Below, one piece after another: positions 54,897 to 63,431 of a stretch of DNA of 64,000 nucleotides (position 1 is the first letter of the stretch; each line of letters opens with the position of its first letter). The stretch covers positions 1-64,000 of the forward strand of contig NZ_AWNH01000011.1 of the NCBI RefSeq assembly GCF_000482245.1, written 5' to 3'. Under the pieces are notes generated by a model that saw nothing but the letters and a program-made list of their open reading frames with translations, was not told where the DNA came from and did no database searches. Both the position numbers and the translations under genes were made by a program. This stretch comes from Leptolyngbya sp. Heron Island J. Its GTDB lineage: Bacteria > Cyanobacteriota > Cyanobacteriia > Phormidesmidales > Phormidesmidaceae.

Positions 54897-55301
54897 TTAT
54901 GTTCTTTGCTGTAAATAGTAAATAAGAAGTACGAACATGAGAAAGCCAAACAATGCCATAAGAAGAAACAGCCCTAGGAGAAACCATGCAAGATAGCTTA
55001 AATACCACCTACGAAGCAGAAAAGTATCTCGTGCAATGATTTCTTGATTGATGGTGATAGAGCATTTAGTACGTGGCAAGAACCAGATTGGCGCTAGTGT
55101 TCGAACTACACCACTAACGCGTGAACCATCTCGTCGCTCAATTTCAAAATTCGTATGGGTTGTGAACCCAACATAATCAACTGTGGGTAAGAATCTGCGT
55201 TGATCTACCCATACTTCTATACCATATGCTAGCCATAGAAAAGCGCCAAAAGGACGTAATTCTACTTTTATTAAACTCTCATTCCATTGATAGCTTCGCA
55301 T
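54897..55301 (-). CDS. Small membrane protein of unknown function
   Basis: 134 residues. The first 95 are soluble, with a beta-rich stretch (LWLAYGIEVWVDQRRFLPTV). The C-terminus ends in a strong hydrophobic segment (WYLSYLAWFLLGLFLLMALF, then a second run) that would anchor it. I do not recognise the family. It lies downstream of an Imm7-type immunity gene on the same strand, so it may belong to the same cassette. Confidence 0.5.
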   Translation of the reverse strand: MRSYQWNESLIKVELRPFGAFLWLAYGIEVWVDQRRFLPTVDYVGFTTHTNFEIERRDGSRVSGVVRTLAPIWFLPRTKCSITINQEIIARDTFLLRRWYLSYLAWFLLGLFLLMALFGFLMFVLLIYYLQQRT

Positions 55302-55349
55302 ATAAATCTGAATATCTGTTTTACAGTTGAGATAATGGGGGTGGAAAAC

Positions 55350-55420
55350 GTCCGGTTAGACCGAGCGAAGCGAGCAGGACACAATGTTTTCTGCTCTGGT
55401 GTATCGCTTTGTTATGCGGC
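55350..55420. repeat. Imperfect stem-loop between the immunity and membrane genes
   Basis: AGCGA (55364-55368) and GAGCAG (55372-55377) pair with CTGCTC (55391-55396) and TCGCT (55404-55408), with an internal bulge. It is bounded by ACGTCCGGTTAG on the left and TTTGTTATGC on the right. The two-box, bulged-stem pattern is reminiscent of integron attC sites, though the core triplets do not match GTTRRRY well. Confidence 0.4.
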
Positions 55421-55443
55421 CATGAAGGTCCAGACGGTAGTTG

Positions 55444-55845
55444 CTAAGGTTCAAGTGGTTTTTCAATTGTTGGTATGCATGGAGAAAGCAATTGGTCGTG
55501 ATGTTCGGACAGTTGTCCGGAGGCAAGTCGCTGCACCACAAAATGGTTGTCGTGGTCACTGTCGAAAGTATAGAGCAGTCCGTAGGAGTTGGGGAAGTTG
55601 TCGGCAATCCATTGGAAGATATTGTTAATTTGCAAAAATGCATGGTTACGCAAGCCATGGGCGAGGAAAACAATCAGCCGATTGCTCGTTCTCCGTAAGT
55701 CGAAGTGCGAAAAATTGTCCGTGTTCATGTCAATAACATTTTGCAGTCTTTCGATAGCGCGGTCCTCGCGTTCAGCGAGGACATCCATCCTTGGGTCGTC
55801 GTCGTCATTGATGCGGATAGTCGCCCACGCGTGAAATTCGAACAT
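55444..55845 (-). CDS. Imm7-type immunity protein
   Basis: 133 residues. The start MFEFHAWATIRIND and the end LLSPCIPTIEKPLEP match the Imm7 family of polymorphic-toxin immunity proteins as I recall it, with a central helical part (LQNVIDMNTDNFSHFD) and YTFDSDHDNHFVVQRLASGQ. Such proteins neutralise a partner toxin. No toxin or secretion gene is nearby, so it is an orphan that probably protects against toxins from neighbours. Start ATG 55845. Confidence 0.75.
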   Translation of the reverse strand: MFEFHAWATIRINDDDDPRMDVLAEREDRAIERLQNVIDMNTDNFSHFDLRRTSNRLIVFLAHGLRNHAFLQINNIFQWIADNFPNSYGLLYTFDSDHDNHFVVQRLASGQLSEHHDQLLSPCIPTIEKPLEP

Positions 55846-55877
55846 AGACTCAACCTCCTGTTCTTATCTACGACCCA

Positions 55878-57800
55878 CTATCCGGGCTTAACCTTGGATG
55901 TAGTACTAACCTGATACCCCCTGGGCGTAATCATGTGGTCCTGATGCAAAAATGTGCGGGAATTGCCGATCAGCACTACGGTGAGCATATCAATGGTGGT
56001 GACATCCACTGTTGCCAGGGTAAGACAGTGGACTGATTCGCCTGAACGGTAGAGAGAACGAGCGATCGCAACTGGAGTATCTGGCGATCGATGCCGTCCC
56101 AGGATCTCCAGGGCAATTTTGATTCCCTGAGTGCGGGTTTGCGATCGCGGATTATATAATGCCACCACAAAGTCTCCTTGAGCAGCTGCCTCCAACCGGT
56201 TTTCAATCACCTGCCAAGGGGTCAGCAAATCAGATAGAGAAATGGCGCAAAAATCATGCATCAGGGGAGCTCCCACCCGTGCCGCCACCGCCTGAAGGGC
56301 TGTAATTCCTGGCAGGACAGAAACACCGGGCGTTTGACCATCCCAACCTCCCTGGGCCAAACATTCCAACACCAGTCCCCCCATGCCGTAAATGCCGCAG
56401 TCACCGGAGGAAACCATCCCGACAGTTAATCCCTGCTGAGCCAGGGTAACGGCCCGCTCTGCTCGCTGTACTTCCTGGGTGATTTTGCTGGTTTCAATCA
56501 CCTGGTTGGGGTGAAACAAGGGTCGCAACAATTCTAGATATAGACCATAGCCAATCACTACATCGCAGTCTAAAAGGGCTGTACGGGCTGCTGCGGTGAG
56601 CTGGGCCAAGGACCCCGGACCCGAGCCAATGAGATACAGATGACCCGGTCGAGCATTGTATGCTTGGGTGGCACGGGCCACGGCCACGGTGCAGGCTCCC
56701 TGATCGCTCTTAAATACCTGTTTAGTGACCAACAACTCCTGGCTTTGGGCGGATAACAAGGCGGCGGCTTCAGCGACAGAGGGGGTACCCACCGCCTGGG
56801 CTACCACATCCGATGGGTTAGGTACAGCAAGAGCTGCCAGTTGAGCGGCGCTGAAACAACGTAGGGGCCATTGGTACTGCTCTGCCAGGGTTTGGAAGGC
56901 GACTTCATCTTGTTTTAGATCAATGGAGGCGATGCCAGCGATGGATGACCAGGCCAGGTTGCGATCGCGCAACACCTGCTCCATACTCGTCTCAATTAAC
57001 TCTGCTGAGGTGCCTCGCTCACAGCCCAGACCCAGCCACAGGGTACGTGGATGCCAGCAGACTTGAAGAGATTTTTCTGAGCTCTGCTCAGGGGGCAGCT
57101 GATCTGAAATCCACAGCTTAGGAGATAGCTCCAATCCAGCTTCTGTGCTGGCAGTCTCTTGATCTAAAAAATGAAAAGGAGCATCTGCCGACAACAGCTG
57201 TCGCCACAGGTGCCCGCCGCAGGTTTGGTACACAACGATCGGCCGTTGTTGTGTCAGGGCAGCGGCCACCTCAGTCCAGTCTCCTGCTCCGCGCTGCCAG
57301 CCATAGGGAAGTCCCAATAGATCTAGAGCTGGCAACTGTTGGCCTGCCGATGCCGACGTAATCACCGGCTCAGCCCCTAATAGAGCTGCACATTGCCGGG
57401 TGAGAGCATCGGCTCCCCCCTGGTGTCCGCCGCTAACGCTGACCACAAACTGCCCCGTGTCATCAATGGCCACTACTCCGGGGTCTTGGGCCTTATGCTG
57501 TAGCAAGGGCGCAATCAGCCGCACCACCGCCCCCACCGGCAAGAAAAACACCAGCTGGGTGGCTCTCCCCCAACAGTTTGCAACCACAGGAGCCAGGGAA
57601 CCGCTGTAGCCCTGGATAACAAGATCTGTAGCAGTCTCCACAGCAGCCTCCACAGTGGTCAGGGTGTCTGCTCGCGTCCACAGTTCCAGGGGATGTAAAC
57701 CATCCCAAAGCTGTACCCCTTGATGACAGCCTGCCAGGGTGGGAGCAATGAGCACGATCCTGGATTTCTGCTGTGAAGCAGCCTTAAAAGCGATAGTCAT
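55878..57800 (-). CDS. cobJ: CbiG-CobJ fusion (precorrin-3B C17-methyltransferase)
   Basis: 640 residues from ATG 57800; a start 4 codons upstream is less likely. Residues about 1-360 are CbiG, the cobalt-precorrin-5A hydrolase (VVSVSGGHQGGADALTRQCA and LGLGCERGTSAELIETSMEQ). Residues about 375-640 are CobJ/CbiH (LYLIGSGPGSLAQLTAAART, SSGDCGIYGMGGLVLE, LMHDFCAISLSDLLTPWQVI, VALYNPRSQTRT). The pair performs successive steps of corrin ring contraction. It overlaps the end of cobI by 17 bp. Last gene of the minus-strand cobalamin operon. Confidence 0.93.
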   Translation of the reverse strand: MTIAFKAASQQKSRIVLIAPTLAGCHQGVQLWDGLHPLELWTRADTLTTVEAAVETATDLVIQGYSGSLAPVVANCWGRATQLVFFLPVGAVVRLIAPLLQHKAQDPGVVAIDDTGQFVVSVSGGHQGGADALTRQCAALLGAEPVITSASAGQQLPALDLLGLPYGWQRGAGDWTEVAAALTQQRPIVVYQTCGGHLWRQLLSADAPFHFLDQETASTEAGLELSPKLWISDQLPPEQSSEKSLQVCWHPRTLWLGLGCERGTSAELIETSMEQVLRDRNLAWSSIAGIASIDLKQDEVAFQTLAEQYQWPLRCFSAAQLAALAVPNPSDVVAQAVGTPSVAEAAALLSAQSQELLVTKQVFKSDQGACTVAVARATQAYNARPGHLYLIGSGPGSLAQLTAAARTALLDCDVVIGYGLYLELLRPLFHPNQVIETSKITQEVQRAERAVTLAQQGLTVGMVSSGDCGIYGMGGLVLECLAQGGWDGQTPGVSVLPGITALQAVAARVGAPLMHDFCAISLSDLLTPWQVIENRLEAAAQGDFVVALYNPRSQTRTQGIKIALEILGRHRSPDTPVAIARSLYRSGESVHCLTLATVDVTTIDMLTVVLIGNSRTFLHQDHMITPRGYQVSTTSKVKPG

Positions 57801-58530
57801 GGCGACGCACAATCAAAATAGAAAAATAGGGGGGGGTATAGTCAGCCAGGTCCACCAGGCTGGGATATTGTTTTTCCTGGGATGAGCCCACCCATTCCAC
57901 CAGGCTGGCCTGTTCCAGCAGTTCCAGGTCGTGCAAGGTTTGCCACACCTGGCCAAATACCGAAGCCACTTTCATCAAAACTACCACCTCGGACCATTCC
58001 AGGGCATGGGTCAGTTCGGACACATCGTACAGGGCGGGCAGAATAGCGATTTTCTCGCCCCCTAGAGATAGGGGCCTATTGAGGGCGGCCATGGCGGCCA
58101 GGGGAGAACATACACCGGGCACGGTGGTAATATCCACGGTGGGAGCCAGGTGATGCACGGTTTGGGCCACATAGCTAAAGGTGCTATATAGGCTGGCGTC
58201 GCCCTCGGTGATAAACACCACATCTTGACCCTGGGCCAACCGGGTCACCAGTGTCTCTCCTGCTGCTGTCCAGGCTTGCTGCAGCTGCACCGGATCGCGG
58301 ACAAAAGGTAGATCCAGGGGTAAGATTGTTTGCTCGGGCCGCAGATGGGATTTAACAATGCCATAGGCCATGCCGGGCTCTCCATCCCTGTTTTGCGGGC
58401 AGGCCACCACATCCGCCGCTTGCAAAATCTGCAGTCCTTTTAGGGTAAGCCATTCGCTATCCCCCGGCCCCACACTGACGCCCCACAACTTACCCCAGAC
58501 GGACGCTGCTGACGGCAATTCCCTAGACAT
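57784..58530 (-). CDS. cobI: Precorrin-2 C20-methyltransferase
   Basis: 248 residues from ATG 58530 (overlapping the cobL stop by 8 bp); ATG 58563 is possible. The tetrapyrrole methylase signature is clear: LWGVSVGPGDSEWLTLKGLQ, VVACPQNRDG, VVFITEGDASLYSTFSYVAQ and TVPGVCSPLAAMAALNRPLS. It methylates C20 using SAM. Cytoplasmic; cotranscribed with the neighbours. Confidence 0.94.
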   Translation of the reverse strand: MSRELPSAASVWGKLWGVSVGPGDSEWLTLKGLQILQAADVVACPQNRDGEPGMAYGIVKSHLRPEQTILPLDLPFVRDPVQLQQAWTAAGETLVTRLAQGQDVVFITEGDASLYSTFSYVAQTVHHLAPTVDITTVPGVCSPLAAMAALNRPLSLGGEKIAILPALYDVSELTHALEWSEVVVLMKVASVFGQVWQTLHDLELLEQASLVEWVGSSQEKQYPSLVDLADYTPPYFSILIVRRHDYRF

Positions 58531-59821
58531 GGTGACTCGCTCCTGAGGCTGGGGCAACGGCATCTGTTGAGGGCAAGGGTCGAGAGGCTTGTAACAGAAT
58601 GACCGGATTTAAGGGAACAAAGCGGGTGGCGGTGGCCAGGGTAGCGGAGCGGGCAAGATTAACCTGCAACAGTTGCACAATCCAGCCTTGGGTCTGTAGC
58701 TGTTGTTTGGCCAGGACACAGGTTTCTAGTGTGGCAAAATTGGCAACAATGACTCCGTCGGCTTGGATGCGATCGCAACACACCTCCAGAATCTCCGGCA
58801 TGGCCTTGCCACCACCACCAATCACAACTCGATCCGGGGCAGGCAAAGAGGCCAGTGCCGCCGGAGCCACGCCTCGGACTGGAGATACCTGAGTCGTGCC
58901 AAAGCGACGGCAGTTTTTTTCAATCAAGGTTAACCCGGCGGCAGTCTTCTCAAGGGCATAGATCCGAGCATCGGGCACCAGGCGAGCTATCTCAATAGAG
59001 ATGGAGCCGGTCCCTGCCCCTACATCCCACACTGTGATATTTGGACGTAATCGTAGCAGCGACAGAGATAGCCCGCGTACTTCCTGCTTGGTGATCAACC
59101 CAGGCTGATCGGGAAAGGTATGAAAGTCTCCATCAGCAATGCCAAAGAGGGGCAGAGGGAGCTCTGCAGTCAGAGGTTCTGTCTCTAGCACAACAACGTT
59201 GGGACTGGGGAACGACCTATCTATGGCCGCGGCTATGGATACTGGCTGAATACTCTCCTGGGCAGCCCCAAGATGACTACATACCGTCATGCGATATTGG
59301 ATGGGCGGACACAGATCTCGAATCAAACGGGCAATTTCCCCAGGAGTATGGACAAAATCAGTCAGAACAGCTAGAGGAGATTTTCCCTGTTTAAGTGCTT
59401 GTTCCAGGCGATCGGGCTGACGACCGTGGACACTGACAACGGTGGCAGACTGCCAGGGAATACCAAGACGGTTAAAGGCCAGCTGTACGGAGCTGACCTG
59501 GGGATAGAACCGAAGACAGTGGCGGTCGAACCGCTCTGTTAGGAGACGACCCAAACCATAGAACAGCGGATCGCCACTGGCCAGGACCACAACAGATTGC
59601 TGTTGCAAGAGCGCCGCTATTTCCTCAATCCAGGCAACAATATCGCCGCCCAGGGGCAACTTGCGGGCTGGATAAGCAGCCACCGTTTGCAGCTGGGCTT
59701 TGCTACCGGCAATGATCTCAGCGTCCGCTAGACAAGTCTGGGCCTGCAAACTGAGACCCTGGAGACCATCCAGACCCAGACCAATCACATGGAGCACATG
59801 GGCAGAACAGGCTTGACTCAC
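58523..59821 (-). CDS. cobL: Precorrin-6Y C5,15-methyltransferase / decarboxylase (CbiET)
   Basis: 432 residues from GTG 59821. This start lies directly after the cbiX stop (TAA-G-GTG). The frame is open a further 62 codons, but these are Thr/Pro-rich and overlap the cbiX His-rich tail in another frame. Residues 1-200 are CbiE (LHVIGLGLDGLQGLSLQAQT, VVLASGDPLFYGLGRLLTER, TVVSVHGRQPDRLEQALKQG). Residues about 215-432 are CbiT, with the SAM site ITVWDVGAGTGSISIEIARL and RVVIGGGGKAMPEILE. The bifunctional length is typical of aerobic CobL. Confidence 0.93.
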   Translation of the reverse strand: MSQACSAHVLHVIGLGLDGLQGLSLQAQTCLADAEIIAGSKAQLQTVAAYPARKLPLGGDIVAWIEEIAALLQQQSVVVLASGDPLFYGLGRLLTERFDRHCLRFYPQVSSVQLAFNRLGIPWQSATVVSVHGRQPDRLEQALKQGKSPLAVLTDFVHTPGEIARLIRDLCPPIQYRMTVCSHLGAAQESIQPVSIAAAIDRSFPSPNVVVLETEPLTAELPLPLFGIADGDFHTFPDQPGLITKQEVRGLSLSLLRLRPNITVWDVGAGTGSISIEIARLVPDARIYALEKTAAGLTLIEKNCRRFGTTQVSPVRGVAPAALASLPAPDRVVIGGGGKAMPEILEVCCDRIQADGVIVANFATLETCVLAKQQLQTQGWIVQLLQVNLARSATLATATRFVPLNPVILLQASRPLPSTDAVAPASGASHHV

Positions 59822-59822
59822 C

Positions 59823-60821
59823 TTAGGGTACCTGCCAGGCCCGTTCGTGGTAGTCATCCACGGCGGGGTAGAGGTCGGGAATACCGTGATATAGGGTTTG
59901 GCCGTCAGGATGACTGTGTCCGTGGGTGGGCCCGTGACTGTGGCCAGGGTCATGATTGTGAGCCGGGTCGTGCCCATGGTGGTGGTGGTCATGGTGGTGG
60001 TGCCCATGGCCCTGGGCGCTCACGGCTTGTCGAAACTTGCAGGTGTAGCAGTTCATTGAGACCTGGCCAGCCTGGGCTTCTTGCTCGCGATCGCGAATTA
60101 GTTCAAACAAAATTGGATCGGCCCCAATCACTGACAAACTTTGCACCTCGATCTCAGGATAAGCAGCCTGTTCCTGTTCAACAATCGTTTGAATTCGCTT
60201 TGCTAGCACCCCATCAAATAGCAGGTGTGGAATCACAATAATTCGCTGCGGCTGCCAGGCCCTGGCGCGCTCAAATCCCCGTTCCATTCGTGGGTGAGTA
60301 ATGCCTGTAAAACACACCTCCAGATCGTGATAGCCGCTACCTTCCCACAGCATCCGGGCCAGCTTATAGACATCCCCGTTGGCATCCGGATCAGAGGCAC
60401 CGCGACCGACAAACAGCAGCACCGTTTTTTCACGGGGTACCGAACTCTCTTGATCCGCCTGCTCCAACCGGTTTTGCCACAGGTCCAACCACCGTAGAGA
60501 CACCCCAAAATGGCGACCATAGTTGAGGCTGAGCTGAGGATGACGCTGGATGGCACGATCCAGCTCATTGGTGACGTCAAACTTGCTATGACGGGCGGCA
60601 AATAGCAGCACTGGCAACACAGTCAGCTGCCGATAGCCCTGCTCAACACAGCGATCAATACCGGCTTGAATCAACGGATCGCTTAGCTCTAAGAAGCAGG
60701 GAACAACGGGGCGGCTGGGATCATAGGATTGAAACTGATGGGCAAAATCGAGAAAGGCCTGACGTCCATTTGGATCACGAGTGCCATGGCCCAAAAGTAA
60801 AAGCGGGTTAGATTGACTCAT
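59823..60821 (-). CDS. cbiX: Sirohydrochlorin cobaltochelatase with His-rich tail
   Basis: 332 residues from ATG 60821 ([20 protein letters not shown]). The two CbiX/SirB halves are clear: [40 protein letters not shown] and later [20 protein letters not shown] and [23 protein letters not shown] near residue 255 is the Cys motif of the Fe-S cluster seen in long CbiX proteins. A tail of about 18 His in 45 residues follows ([14 protein letters not shown] and onward), a cobalt or nickel store. First gene of the minus-strand operon. Confidence 0.95.
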   Translation of the reverse strand: MSQSNPLLLLGHGTRDPNGRQAFLDFAHQFQSYDPSRPVVPCFLELSDPLIQAGIDRCVEQGYRQLTVLPVLLFAARHSKFDVTNELDRAIQRHPQLSLNYGRHFGVSLRWLDLWQNRLEQADQESSVPREKTVLLFVGRGASDPDANGDVYKLARMLWEGSGYHDLEVCFTGITHPRMERGFERARAWQPQRIIVIPHLLFDGVLAKRIQTIVEQEQAAYPEIEVQSLSVIGADPILFELIRDREQEAQAGQVSMNCYTCKFRQAVSAQGHGHHHHDHHHHGHDPAHNHDPGHSHGPTHGHSHPDGQTLYHGIPDLYPAVDDYHERAWQVP

Positions 60822-61080
60822 GTTGTTATCATGGCCTCTGGGCAATCCAGAGAGGTAGAGAGCAGTGGATAAATTAACACTTGATGCAGACACTGAAAGA
60901 TATAGAACATCCTCCCTTAGCGAGATATAGCAAGATAGCTTACCTCTTTTACCTCACTCGCTTTTTGACAGCTTCTAAACTCTCACATTTTGCCAAAGCC
61001 TGATACCCCATGCCGATATGACAGGTTAGGTGAAATGTTATTTAACTAAAGGTCCTTCACTTTTAAAGAATTTCTATAGA
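60822..61080. promoter_or_regulatory. Divergent promoter region of the cobalamin genes
   Basis: A 259-bp gap divides cbiX (minus) and cobB (plus) and must hold both promoters. I looked for a cobalamin riboswitch (the GCCACTG B12 box and its pseudoknot partner) and saw none, so control is probably at the transcription-initiation level or by a less typical leader. No -10/-35 pair was convincing. Confidence 0.4.
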
Positions 61081-62580
61081 ATGCCCATTCCCACCCTTGT
61101 TATTGCTGGAACCCACAGTGGTGTGGGTAAAACGTCCATCGCCATTGGCCTGATGCGAGCTTTTGCCAATCAGGGACTGCAAGTTCAGGCCTTTAAGGCT
61201 GGCCCCGACTTTATTGACCCCAGTCATCATCAACGGGCGACCGGTCGGGTGTCCCATAATTTAGACGGCTGGATGTTGAGTCAACGTCAAAATCTTGAGC
61301 TGTTTAATCAGGCTTGTCAGGGGGCCGATCTGGCTATTGTTGAAGGGGTGATGGGTCTGTTTGATGGCTATGGGGCCGAGTCTGAGGCCGGAAGTACCGC
61401 TGAGATGGCCAAGTGGCTGGGGGCCCCTGTCATTCTTGTGATTAATGCTGGCGCGTTAGGTCGCAGTGCAGCAGCCCTGATCTCCGGGTATCACCACTTT
61501 GATCCAGATCTGACAGTAGCAGGGGTAATCTGCAACCAAATTGGCAGCAAATCTCACCTGGAGCGCATTGATTTAGCCGTCAGCCAAACTGTTCAGGTGC
61601 CGATTTTAGGTGGCATTCCCCGTACTAAGCCAGTGAAAATTCCCGAACGTCATCTCGGTCTGTGGCAAGCCCATGAGGAGGCGTTAGCTGAGACCAACTA
61701 CCTGGATACTCTGGCCCAGCTGGTAACAGACCATCTAGATTTGGAAGAATTAATTAATATTGCACAATCAGGGTCGGAGCAACCAATCATATCCACCCGT
61801 CTGGACGCAAAAACAGATGTTGCAAAAGGGGTGTCAAACCGCTTGCCGCATGCTCCCAGAGTGCGCATTGGTATTGCCCAGGATCAGGCATTTTGTTTCT
61901 ACTATGCTGCTAATCTAAGCTTGCTGGAACAAGCTGGAGCTGAACTAGTCCCATTTTCTCCTATCCAGGATGCGCTGCCTGAGAATTTAGCGGGTCTCTA
62001 TATCGGCGGGGGCTATCCTGAACTGTATGCAGAACAACTATCTGAGAATAGGGAGATGTGTGCTGCGATAGCAACCTTCTGCCAATCAGGACAGCCGGTC
62101 TATGGAGAATGCGGTGGGCTGATGTATCTCTCCCAGGGATTGTTGGGGGCTGAGCCACAGCGCTATCCTTTTGTCGGCATTCTGCCCTTTTGGACTCAAA
62201 TGGGCAAACGCGTTAAACTGGGCTATCGCCAAGTAGACATGCTCGGACCCTATAGGGGGTTTCCAAACCAGGGTAAAATTCGCGGTCATCGGTTCCATTA
62301 TTCAGACATTGTTGATGCCCAAGGTAATCTACTGGACATTAACCCCACCGCTTATGAGCTGAGTCAAAAAGACCGATTACAGTTTAATTACAAACTGCAA
62401 GGCTGGCACCACCAGCAAACTTGGGAAGGCTATCAGGTCCACAATGTCTTAGCCAGCTATGTACATCTGCACTTTGGCAGTAATCCCACCTTTGCCCAAC
62501 AGTTTGTGCAGTTCTGCTCATACGCGACCTTAAAAAAAGCACCAATCCAGTCAGAATCATGCAGCGTATACGACCGATAA
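61081..62580 (+). CDS. cobB: Cobyrinate a,c-diamide synthase
   Basis: 499 residues from ATG 61081; the frame is open 17 codons further to a GTG. N-terminal dethiobiotin-synthetase-like domain: VIAGTHSGVGKTSIAIGLMR (Walker A) and KAGPDFIDPSHH. The C-terminal type 1 glutamine amidotransferase has VYGECGGLMYLSQGL with the nucleophile Cys. It amidates the a and c side chains. In cyanobacteria this may be named cbiA. Its last 124 bp overlap an antisense truncated gene. Confidence 0.94.
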   Translation: MPIPTLVIAGTHSGVGKTSIAIGLMRAFANQGLQVQAFKAGPDFIDPSHHQRATGRVSHNLDGWMLSQRQNLELFNQACQGADLAIVEGVMGLFDGYGAESEAGSTAEMAKWLGAPVILVINAGALGRSAAALISGYHHFDPDLTVAGVICNQIGSKSHLERIDLAVSQTVQVPILGGIPRTKPVKIPERHLGLWQAHEEALAETNYLDTLAQLVTDHLDLEELINIAQSGSEQPIISTRLDAKTDVAKGVSNRLPHAPRVRIGIAQDQAFCFYYAANLSLLEQAGAELVPFSPIQDALPENLAGLYIGGGYPELYAEQLSENREMCAAIATFCQSGQPVYGECGGLMYLSQGLLGAEPQRYPFVGILPFWTQMGKRVKLGYRQVDMLGPYRGFPNQGKIRGHRFHYSDIVDAQGNLLDINPTAYELSQKDRLQFNYKLQGWHHQQTWEGYQVHNVLASYVHLHFGSNPTFAQQFVQFCSYATLKKAPIQSESCSVYDR

Positions 62581-62675
62581 AACTCACCAAAGCTCATCGG
62601 CACACCCTGTTCCCAATGGAAAGTATCTTCAATCAAATCTTGGTAAAACCAACTTGGATGCGCCGACTCAATCAA
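62457..62675 (-). pseudogene. Truncated relative of the YTLHD family protein
   Basis: The minus-strand frame, open from 62696, reads IESAHPSWFYQDLIEDTF and HWEQGVPMSFGEFYRSYTLHD and stops after about 70 residues. It aligns without gaps to the 48596 protein (P-x-W-x10-T-x2-W-x2-G-x4-F-x2-F-x3-YTLHD), but the beta-rich second half is absent. The 3' end runs antisense into the cobB gene and the tail (CTNCWAKVGL and on) is just the reverse of cobB. It has no proper start codon (TTG at best) and sits directly after the VOC gene, so it is a gene fragment left by a deletion or recombination. Confidence 0.6.
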
Positions 62676-62689
62676 AGTGATGCGCCGAG

Positions 62690-63058
62690 TTATTCCTCAA
62701 GGTCTTGACCGACCATGATTCGATGTCCATCGATAGTTTTCATCCCAAACTCTCGCATTCCCCATGGCTCACTCTTGATAGGCTTGATGACTTCCACACC
62801 CTTTGATGTGACCATGCCATAGTAATCATCAACATCATCGACAACAAAATATCCGAAATAGGAATGATCACCAAGTTCACTAGGTTGAATAGCATCAGGA
62901 CAATGCCCAGCCATGATTCGACAATTATCTCTTACAAACATTCGCCAGCCTGGATCACCTATCTCGTGGATAGTGAAACCTAATATATCGCCATAAAAGC
63001 CAATGGTTTTTTCAAGATCTGGCACTGCTAAAACATAGATGGTTCGTTGAATTACCAT
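62690..63058 (-). CDS. VOC family (glyoxalase/bleomycin-resistance-like) protein
   Basis: 122 residues, a single VOC domain. The two beta-alpha-beta halves are visible: IYVLAVPDLEKTIGFYGDIL and FTIHEIGDPGWRMFVRDN, then SYFGYFVVDDVDDYYGMVTS and FGMKTIDGHRIMVGQD. Metal-binding candidates are the Glu/His at strand ends. The family binds small compounds or isomerises them; the substrate here cannot be named. It is unrelated to the cobalamin genes on either side. Confidence 0.85.
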   Translation of the reverse strand: MVIQRTIYVLAVPDLEKTIGFYGDILGFTIHEIGDPGWRMFVRDNCRIMAGHCPDAIQPSELGDHSYFGYFVVDDVDDYYGMVTSKGVEVIKPIKSEPWGMREFGMKTIDGHRIMVGQDLEE

Positions 63059-63431
63059 GTTTGATTAATTGAGCTAGAACTTCTCTATAGAGCTGGATAT
63101 TCACCCACCGATTATATCCAGCCAATTACTGAAAGTGTTTGTGTTCAAACATCACTACTTCAGAGCAGAAATTGGACACCTTCTATAAATCCTACTGGTA
63201 ACCATCAGGGCTGTCACCGCTATTAATCACTCTTTGTACTATGCAGAGGCCCTAACTCACCACAACCACGAGGTGCCAATGGCTTTCATGGTGCCCCGAT
63301 CATTCAAAATATTGAGATGGTTTGACAATTGATCAGGAGAAACCGATTCTAGCTATACCTTGAGGACAATAAAACTCCTACTGCTGCATCAAAAATTAGC
63401 CTCGAAGACCTACATTGATGTTTTTTAGCCT
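63059..63431. other. 373-bp gap before cobM
   Basis: No gene was seen. The leftmost 60 bp should hold the VOC promoter on the minus strand, the right end the cobM promoter. No B12 riboswitch features and no clear repeats were identified. Confidence 0.5.

Noticed and set aside
59822-60007. N-terminal extension of CobL
   Set aside because: It is Thr/Pro-rich sequence produced by the cbiX His codons in another frame; CobL proteins start at the equivalent of GTG 59821.
60822-61080. Cobalamin riboswitch before the cob genes
   Set aside because: No B12 box or supporting stems could be found by eye.
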